NCBI GenBank assembly: GCA_035528235.1
Contig: DATKZB010000298.1
Location: 1-11,357, forward strand
From: DATKZB01 sp035528235
GTDB lineage: Bacteria; Planctomycetota; Phycisphaerae; FEN-1346
Length of the DNA stretch: 11,357 bases
Reading direction: 5' to 3'
This document shows, in pieces, positions 1 through 4,264 of the stretch. The notes below the pieces were generated by a model. The model did no database searches and was not told the DNA's origin. It saw only the letters and a program-made list of their open reading frames with translations. Numbering within the stretch: position 1 is the first letter of the stretch; each line of letters opens with the position of its first letter. The translations under genes were made by a program, and so were the position numbers.

Positions 1-258
1 TCAGGGACCCCGGCCGAGGGACAAAAAAAGAAAGGCCGCGCCGCCCAGGCGACACGGCCCTCGGCCGTTCGTCCCGCCAAAGGACGCTCGGGTCGCACTC
101 CTGCGGAGCCCTGTCCTGCCCTTGGCTCCCCCCATCCTACCGCCCACAAACCGCACCGTCCAGGCCCCAATCATCCGTGGAGAAAGGGCTTCAAACAACC
201 ACGCCGAAACCGGACATTCCTATTGGGTCAGAAACCGGACATTTCTAATGGGCCTTGA
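1..258 (+). CDS. Possible C-terminal tail of an IS transposase (partial, 5' end outside window)
   Basis: Frame 1 is open from the first base to a TGA at 256-258, giving 85 residues with no start in view. The segment is basic and proline-rich, with a stretch reading PGPNHPWRKGFK. Short tails of the NHPWR type are, from memory, common at the C-termini of several DDE transposases, and this one runs directly into terminal-type repeats at 206-255 that end with the element at about 260. No catalytic domain is visible because it would lie upstream of the window. The composition is so GC-rich that an open frame could arise by chance. Identity as a transposase is therefore an inference from the tail motif plus the adjoining repeats. 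Confidence 0.35.
   Translation, partial: SGTPAEGQKKKGRAAQATRPSAVRPAKGRSGRTPAEPCPALGSPHPTAHKPHRPGPNHPWRKGFKQPRRNRTFLLGQKPDISNGP
206..255 (+). repeat. Two tandem 25-bp repeats at a probable IS terminus
   Basis: Positions 206-230 and 231-255 are direct copies agreeing at 21 of 25 bases; both begin GAAACCGGACATT. Read on the minus strand from 260 inwards, the end starts TGTCAAGGCCCATTAGAAAT and then repeats the ATGTCCGGTTTC core. Elements of the IS21 type, and some IS481-like ones, end in TG...CA and carry several short transposase-binding repeats near their tips, which fits this arrangement. The partner end and a target duplication are not in the window, so the family is uncertain. Confidence 0.5.
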
Positions 259-297
259 CATTGGCCGCCCTTGTCGCTTGACCCCGCTTGGACCGCA

Positions 298-313
298 CGG
301 TAGGCTCCTACCG
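298..313. promoter_or_regulatory. Palindrome just upstream of the MntA-like gene (possible operator or leader hairpin)
   Basis: CGGTAGG, a two-base centre CT, and CCTACCG form perfect 7-base arms. The right arm abuts the ribosome binding site (GAGGAGGG, 313-320) of the nucleotidyltransferase gene at 327. A palindrome in this place could be a binding site for autoregulation of the toxin-antitoxin unit, or an RNA hairpin affecting translation. Both are inferences from position alone. Two -35-like hexamers (TTGACA at 255-260, TTGACC at 278-283) lie upstream, but neither has a convincing -10 partner. Confidence 0.4.
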
Positions 314-326
314 AGGAGGGCCGCCG

Positions 327-629
327 ATGCCTGCGAGGATTGCCATCGACCGTGCCGCCGTGGCCGACTTCTGTTGCCGCCACCACATCCGCCGCCTCGC
401 CCTGTTCGGTTCGCTCCTCCGCGACGACTTCACACCCACGAGCGATGTCGACGTCCTCGTCGAGTTCGAGCCCGGATGCGTGGTCAGGCTGATCCGCCTT
501 GCCGCCACGGAACGAGAACTATCGGAACTGCTCGGGCGCAAAGTCGATATTCGCACCCCAGCGGACCTGAGCCGCTACTTCCGGGACGAGGTGCTCGCCG
601 AGGCGGACGTTCAGTATGCCGAAGAATGA
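327..629 (+). CDS. MNT-type nucleotidyltransferase, MntA-like antitoxin
   Basis: This 100-residue protein has the minimal nucleotidyltransferase signature: GS at residues 28-29 and DVD at 40-42 (FGSLLRDDFTPTSDVDVLVEF region), where the two Asp bind the metal. The C-terminal half has the usual helices and the GRKVDIRTP strand. Length and order match antitoxins of MNT/HEPN pairs. In characterised type VII systems, MntA transfers AMP onto a tyrosine of the HEPN RNase HepT and so silences it. The start at 327 is chosen over the ATG at 288 because GAGGAGGG (313-320) sits six bases ahead of it. The HEPN reading frame begins inside the end of this gene (overlap 616-629), showing the original operon order. 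The partner is cut short, so the protein may now be an orphan antitoxin. Confidence 0.88.
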   Translation: MPARIAIDRAAVADFCCRHHIRRLALFGSLLRDDFTPTSDVDVLVEFEPGCVVRLIRLAATERELSELLGRKVDIRTPADLSRYFRDEVLAEADVQYAEE

Positions 630-744
630 CCTGATTCGGATTCGTCACATGCTGGATGCCGCCCGGGAAGCGATGGGCTTTGGTCAGGAATCCCGCAAGG
701 CTATGAGGGCCTACGATGCCTGGTCGCGAACCAATTTGCTCTAA
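616..744 (+). pseudogene. Truncated HEPN-domain (HepT-like, DUF86) toxin gene
   Basis: The frame starts at an ATG overlapping the nucleotidyltransferase by 14 bases and encodes MPKNDLIRIRHMLDAAREAM, a typical first helix of DUF86/HepT proteins. It then runs to a TAA at 742 after 42 residues. Family members are about 110 residues and carry the catalytic R-x4-6-H motif in their second half, which is absent here. Homology seems to fade after roughly residue 22-30 (about 680-705); the remainder is probably foreign sequence read by chance. No continuation of the HEPN domain is visible in any frame downstream, so this is a deletion or insertion remnant, not a simple frameshift. A toxic RNase activity is not expected. 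Confidence 0.75.
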
Positions 745-1420
745 GTGCCCCGTCTGCCAGCAACCACTCGAAGTCGCCTATGAAGACCGATTCTCGGCCC
801 TCGTGTGCCCAAACTGCCATTCCCAATTTGAGCTGCACAAGGAACTCTTGCGGAAGGAGGAACACGAGGCAAAACGCCAACGGGAAGAAGCAGAGGCAAC
901 ACGCCAATGGCAAGAAGCAGAGGCAACACGCCAACGGGAAGAAGCAGAGGCAACACGCCAGGACATTCTGGTTCTCCGGCGCGCGGAGGAAGAGAACCAG
1001 CAGTTGCAGCGCCGGGCGCACTATCAAGCGGTTTTGGCTGGCGAGGTTTTCGACCTTGACCTGCTGGTTGAGGAACTCAAGAACGACTGGGTTGAACTTC
1101 AGAGACTCGGACTCACCAGAGCCCATATCACGCAAGGCTTCAAGGCCGCAAGCCCGGCTGCGGGAGGGGTGGCATGGTGGCTGGGGGCTCCGCCTTGGAT
1201 TGCGGTTCTTATCGGCATTAGCACGTATCTCGCGTCCGGCCCAGCTGGCGAGGGCTACGTTGAGATCAAATTCCAAGAGTGGAGGGCTAAGTGGGCCATG
1301 ATTCTCGCCAACTGCTCCGCAACACAACTGCAGGAGTTGTCTGAGACTCTTCGTGTACGCTACCCCATGGTCTACGGTTCCATGTCCGTGATGGGGCAAT
1401 TCCCGCCACTGCAGGGGTAA
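716..1420 (+). CDS. Zinc-ribbon and coiled-coil protein of unknown function
   Basis: This 234-residue protein was not recognised. Residues 11-34 form a zinc ribbon with two CxxC knuckles (CPVC at 11-14, CPNC at 31-34). Residues about 40-105 are highly charged and predicted to be a coiled coil, including three 9-residue repeats RQREEAEAT / RQWQEAEAT / RQREEAEAT at 54-80. Residues about 148-175 (GGVAWWLGAPPWIAVLIGIS...) are hydrophobic and could be one membrane segment or a buried hairpin. The C-terminal 55 residues are amphipathic. The start is fixed by an in-frame TGA at 704-706 and a GAGGG at 705-709 six bases upstream. The start lies inside the HEPN remnant, so the gene may now be expressed from the old toxin-antitoxin promoter. 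Base composition is visibly less GC-rich than neighbouring genes, suggesting transfer. Confidence 0.7.
   Translation: MPGREPICSKCPVCQQPLEVAYEDRFSALVCPNCHSQFELHKELLRKEEHEAKRQREEAEATRQWQEAEATRQREEAEATRQDILVLRRAEEENQQLQRRAHYQAVLAGEVFDLDLLVEELKNDWVELQRLGLTRAHITQGFKAASPAAGGVAWWLGAPPWIAVLIGISTYLASGPAGEGYVEIKFQEWRAKWAMILANCSATQLQELSETLRVRYPMVYGSMSVMGQFPPLQG
875..955 (+). repeat. Three tandem 27-bp repeats within the zinc-ribbon gene
   Basis: Copies at 875-901, 902-928 and 929-955 follow one another without gaps, and a partial fourth copy begins at 956. The first and third copies are identical; the second differs at three bases or fewer and changes RE to WQ. The unit is nine codons, so gain or loss of copies would keep the frame and only lengthen the coiled coil. 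Confidence 0.92.
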
Positions 1421-1522
1421 TCGCTTATGGTCCGCAAGGGGCCAGTGAAACGGCGAATATGCTCGAAGAATGCTTAAGATTGCTAGCCCACATTATTCAC
1501 GAGATCTGACGGTGCGCGCATA

Positions 1523-1594
1523 GCAAAGGCCTCGAAGTCCTTGTAGAATGCGGCTCATCGAAGCCTGCAGTCCACGAGGCAAGGAGGCCTTTGC
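1523..1594. repeat. Inverted repeat with 11-bp perfect arms
   Basis: GCAAAGGCCTC at 1523-1533 is the exact reverse complement of GAGGCCTTTGC at 1584-1594; 50 bases lie between. The interior holds further short complementary pieces (CCTCG at 1530-1534 with CGAGG at 1575-1579, and TCCTTG with CAAGGA), which are alternatives and not one nested stem. It could be an RNA structure, a binding site or the scar of an element end. The AGGCCT core is itself palindromic, which makes the match somewhat less remarkable. Confidence 0.45.
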
Positions 1595-1822
1595 ATGACA
1601 GCCTGTCGAGAGCCGGGTGCCATGCCTTCGCGCTTCTGCGAAAGCATGCGCTCCGCGCTGGCGACCCCCACAGTACCCACGGCGACCGCATCGGACGGTC
1701 CAGCAGACGGTTGGCGTCGTCGTCGCCGAACCGCTCCGCCTTCGGATCCCACCCACGCCACGCCGCATTTTCCGCTTACCTTGTCCGCCCCATGGGTTTA
1801 ACCTGCATGCGCGCGCTGCGAA

Positions 1823-1828
1823 AAGGGA
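1823..1828 (+). promoter_or_regulatory. Ribosome binding site deciding the hydrolase start at 1834
   Basis: AAGGGA lies five bases before the ATG at 1834. The alternative in-frame starts at 1591 and 1807 have no comparable site, and only the 1834 start puts the hydrophobic signal sequence at the N-terminus. Confidence 0.65.
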
Positions 1829-1833
1829 CGCCC

Positions 1834-4191
1834 ATGGACGATCGCCGACCCTCGCTCCTGGCCCTGGCCGTCGTCTGGCTGGTTGTCTGCATGCTCTGCA
1901 CCGTCGCTTGCGGGGCGCCGGCGGAAGACCTGGGCCCGTGGCACCTCCTCTGGACGCGCGAGGCCGACAAGGGCCGGGCTGTCCGCGACGATGCGACCGT
2001 GGGCGGGGGGCAGGCCGTTATCCGCATCGACCACACCGGCCGGCAGGACTGGAGCCTGACGCACCGCGACCGAATCCCGGTCACGCCGGGCGACATCTTT
2101 GTCATCACGGGCGCCGTCAGGCTGAGCGGCACGGGATCGGCGACCCTCTGCGCGACGCTCTACGATGAGGCCGGCAAGCCCCTGGAGTGGGTCTACGGCG
2201 GCCGCACGGTCCACGTGTCGGGCGACTTTTGGGAACTGATATCGCGCTTCGCCGTCCCGCACGGCGCCGCCGTCCTCGTGCCGCGCCTCATCGGCACCGG
2301 CCCGGCCACCGTGTGGTTCGCCGGCTTCGCCATCCGGAAGGAGGGTACCGTGGCGGCCATGCAGGGCACGAAATTGCCCGGCCAACTCACCATCGAGAAC
2401 AAGGCCCTGTCGGTCACGTTCCGCCCGGCCGACGGCACGTTCGCCGTCCTCGACCGCCGCAGCGGCACGACCTGGCGCCAGAACGCCCTGCGGCCGGGCC
2501 TGGTGGTCACCCAGGCCCATGCCCAGGCGGGCGTGCGGATTGGGTTCGACTGGATCGATGCCCCCTCGGGCCTCGCGGGCGCCGCCGCCGTCGCGCTGGA
2601 CGGCGACGGGCCGGAGGTCGTCCTGACGCTCTCGGCCGAGGGCCCGCTCGAGTCGCCCCTGGCCTTCCCGCACCCCTTTCTGGCCGCCCCGCCGGCGTAC
2701 CTCGTCGTGCCCATGAACGAGGGCATCTCGTACCCGGTGGACGACGCCTCCGTTTCGCCCATGCGGCTGGTCGCCTACGGCGGCCACGGAATCTGCATGC
2801 CGTTCTGGGGCGTGACCGACGGCACCGCCGGCCACATGGCCATCCTCGAGACGCCCGACGACGCCCAGATCCGCATCGAGCGCTCCGCCGACCGCCTGGT
2901 CGTCGCCCCCGCCTGGGAACCCCAGAAGGGCCGTTTCGGCTACGCCCGGCGGCTGCGATACGTCTTCTTCGACTCCGGCGGCCACGTGGCCATGTGCAAA
3001 CGCTATCGCCGGTACGCCAAGCAGACGGGGCTCCTCAAGACGCTGGCCGAAAAACGCCAGGCCGTGCCCGCCACCGACCTGCTCGTGGGCGCCGTCAACG
3101 TCTGGAACTGGGACTGTAACGGCGACGCCGCCGTCGCCATGGTCAAGGCCATGCAGGCCGCCGGCATCCAGCGCATCCTCTGGAGCCATCGCCAGCCGGC
3201 GGAGACCCTCCGGGCCTTGAACGCGTTGCCCGGCGTCCTGACGAGCCGCTACGACATCGTCCAGGACGTCATGGACCCCGCGGCGTTTCCGCGTCTTCGC
3301 GGCGTGCATCCCGACTGGCCCGCCGAGGCGTGGCCCAAGGACCTCATGATCGGTGCCGACGGCCAGTGGGTCCGCGGCTGGCAGGTCCGGGCGAAGGACG
3401 GCACGATGATCCCCTGCGGCACGCTCTGCGACCGCCAGGCCCCGCCGTACCTCGACCGCCGGATGGCCGACGAACTCAAGACCCACCCGTACCGCTGTCG
3501 CTTCATCGACACGACCACCGCCTCGCCGTGGCGCGAGTGTTACCACGGCGACCACCCGATGACCCGCACCGAGAGCCGCCGCTTCAAGATGGACCTCCTG
3601 GACCGGGTGTCCGGGAAGTTCAAACTCGTCTGCGGTTCCGAGACCGGTCACGATGCCGCCGTGCCGTACGTCCACTACTTCGAGGGCATGCTCAGCCTCG
3701 GGCCGTACCGCGTGCCCGACTCGGGCCGCGACATGGCGCGAATCATGACCGACGTGCCCGAGCCCGTCGCCAAGTTCCAACTCGGCCACCGTTACCGGCT
3801 GCCGCTGTGGGAACTCGTGTACCACGATTGCGTCGTGGCCCAGTGGTACTGGGGCGACTACAACAACAAGTTGCCCGCCCTCTGGGACAAACGCGACCTC
3901 TTCAACGTGCTCTATGGCACGCCGCCCATGTTCATGTTCAACCGGGCCCTGTGGGAGGAGCAGAAGGACCGCTTTGCCCGAAGTTACGCCACCGTCTCGC
4001 CCGTCGCCCGGGCCGTGGGTTACGCCGAGATGACCGACCACCGATTCCTGACGCCCGACCGCGACGTGCAGCAAACCGTCTTCGCCGGCGGCGTGACGGT
4101 GACCGTCAACTTCGGCCAGAAACCCTATCGCCTGCCCGACGGCACCCAGGTCGGCCCCATGACGCACTACGTCTCGGGCCTGAAACAGTAG
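1834..4191 (+). CDS. Exported glycoside-hydrolase-like protein (GH101/GH129- or DUF6259-like barrel)
   Basis: This is a 785-residue protein. Residues 1-30 are a signal peptide (charged start, hydrophobic core LLALAVVWLVVCML, AxA site at APA before residue 31), so it should act outside the cytoplasm. Residues about 32-170 look like a jelly-roll, carbohydrate-binding-type module; about 185-400 form a beta-rich domain opening LTIENKALSVTFRPADGTFAVLDR, typical of the beta-sandwich in front of alpha-galactosidase-like barrels. About 415-720 resemble a TIM barrel, with WNWD at 424-427, a candidate nucleophile Asp559 in FIDTTTA and a candidate acid/base Glu603 in GSETGHD. A short beta domain ends the protein. 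The layout recalls GH101/GH129 enzymes and PVC proteins annotated as DUF6259, but family membership and substrate are not established by eye. Another large hydrolase converges on it, suggesting a glycan-degradation locus. Confidence 0.72.
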   Translation: MDDRRPSLLALAVVWLVVCMLCTVACGAPAEDLGPWHLLWTREADKGRAVRDDATVGGGQAVIRIDHTGRQDWSLTHRDRIPVTPGDIFVITGAVRLSGTGSATLCATLYDEAGKPLEWVYGGRTVHVSGDFWELISRFAVPHGAAVLVPRLIGTGPATVWFAGFAIRKEGTVAAMQGTKLPGQLTIENKALSVTFRPADGTFAVLDRRSGTTWRQNALRPGLVVTQAHAQAGVRIGFDWIDAPSGLAGAAAVALDGDGPEVVLTLSAEGPLESPLAFPHPFLAAPPAYLVVPMNEGISYPVDDASVSPMRLVAYGGHGICMPFWGVTDGTAGHMAILETPDDAQIRIERSADRLVVAPAWEPQKGRFGYARRLRYVFFDSGGHVAMCKRYRRYAKQTGLLKTLAEKRQAVPATDLLVGAVNVWNWDCNGDAAVAMVKAMQAAGIQRILWSHRQPAETLRALNALPGVLTSRYDIVQDVMDPAAFPRLRGVHPDWPAEAWPKDLMIGADGQWVRGWQVRAKDGTMIPCGTLCDRQAPPYLDRRMADELKTHPYRCRFIDTTTASPWRECYHGDHPMTRTESRRFKMDLLDRVSGKFKLVCGSETGHDAAVPYVHYFEGMLSLGPYRVPDSGRDMARIMTDVPEPVAKFQLGHRYRLPLWELVYHDCVVAQWYWGDYNNKLPALWDKRDLFNVLYGTPPMFMFNRALWEEQKDRFARSYATVSPVARAVGYAEMTDHRFLTPDRDVQQTVFAGGVTVTVNFGQKPYRLPDGTQVGPMTHYVSGLKQ

Positions 4192-4215
4192 GGGCACGAC
4201 ATGTCGTGCCCCTAC
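4188..4215. repeat. Perfect 28-bp palindrome overlapping the stop codon
   Basis: Both halves read GTAGGGGCACGACA from 4188 inwards on their own strand, with no mismatch and no central gap except for the innermost bases that would form a turn. The hydrolase stop codon TAG (4189-4191) is part of the left arm. It occupies a convergent intergenic region and would form a strong hairpin in transcripts from either side, so it may act as a bidirectional attenuator or mRNA end stabiliser. No U-tract follows. Short GGGGCACG...CGTGCCCC palindromes of this kind are, from general experience, iterated in some bacterial genomes. Confidence 0.9.
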
Positions 4216-4235
4216 GAGCGCGCGTAAGGCCGTAG

Positions 4236-4256
4236 GGTGCGTGCTCCGCACGCACC
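4236..4256. terminator. Hairpin between convergent hydrolase genes
   Basis: GGTGCGTGC at 4236-4244 pairs perfectly with GCACGCACC at 4248-4256 around a TCC loop. It lies nine bases after the end of the minus-strand gene (4265) and 45 bases beyond the plus-strand stop. Together with the larger palindrome it could stop transcription from both directions. A T-run typical of intrinsic terminators is missing, so the terminator role is inferred. Confidence 0.5.
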
Positions 4257-4264
4257 GGCACGGG

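Larger units (their letters stand above)
1421..1833. other. 413-bp region without a supported gene
   Basis: The first part (to about 1510) continues the AT-richer composition of the zinc-ribbon gene; from about 1590 the sequence is GC-rich like the hydrolase gene. An open frame continuous with that gene reaches back to 1591, but its extra 81 codons encode an arginine- and serine-rich stretch without a secretion signal, and the good ribosome binding site is at 1823. No promoter with both elements was found. The composition change near 1520-1600 may mark the right edge of the inserted segment. Confidence 0.5.

Noticed and set aside
122..634. Long plus-strand open frame of 170 codons across the IS end and the MntA-like gene
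   Set aside because: It is in a different frame from the clear nucleotidyltransferase, rich in Arg and Pro, and shows no domain.
875..955. CRISPR array
   Set aside because: The 27-bp units are contiguous without spacers and lie in a reading frame as a coiled coil.
701..1399. Minus-strand frame of 232 codons opposite the zinc-ribbon gene
   Set aside because: The leucine/cysteine repeats are only the antisense of the coiled-coil repeat; no start signal or domain.
1523..1594. Integron attC site
   Set aside because: The size fits, but the conserved RYYYAAC and GTTRRRY ends are missing and no integrase is nearby.
1591..1833. N-terminal extension of the hydrolase
   Set aside because: No ribosome site, and it would bury the signal peptide 81 residues inside the protein.
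1798..4251. Minus-strand frame of 817 codons opposite the plus-strand hydrolase
   Set aside because: Antisense open frames are expected at this GC content; its composition (His, Val, Arg, Gly) shows no fold, whereas the plus strand has signal peptide and hydrolase motifs.
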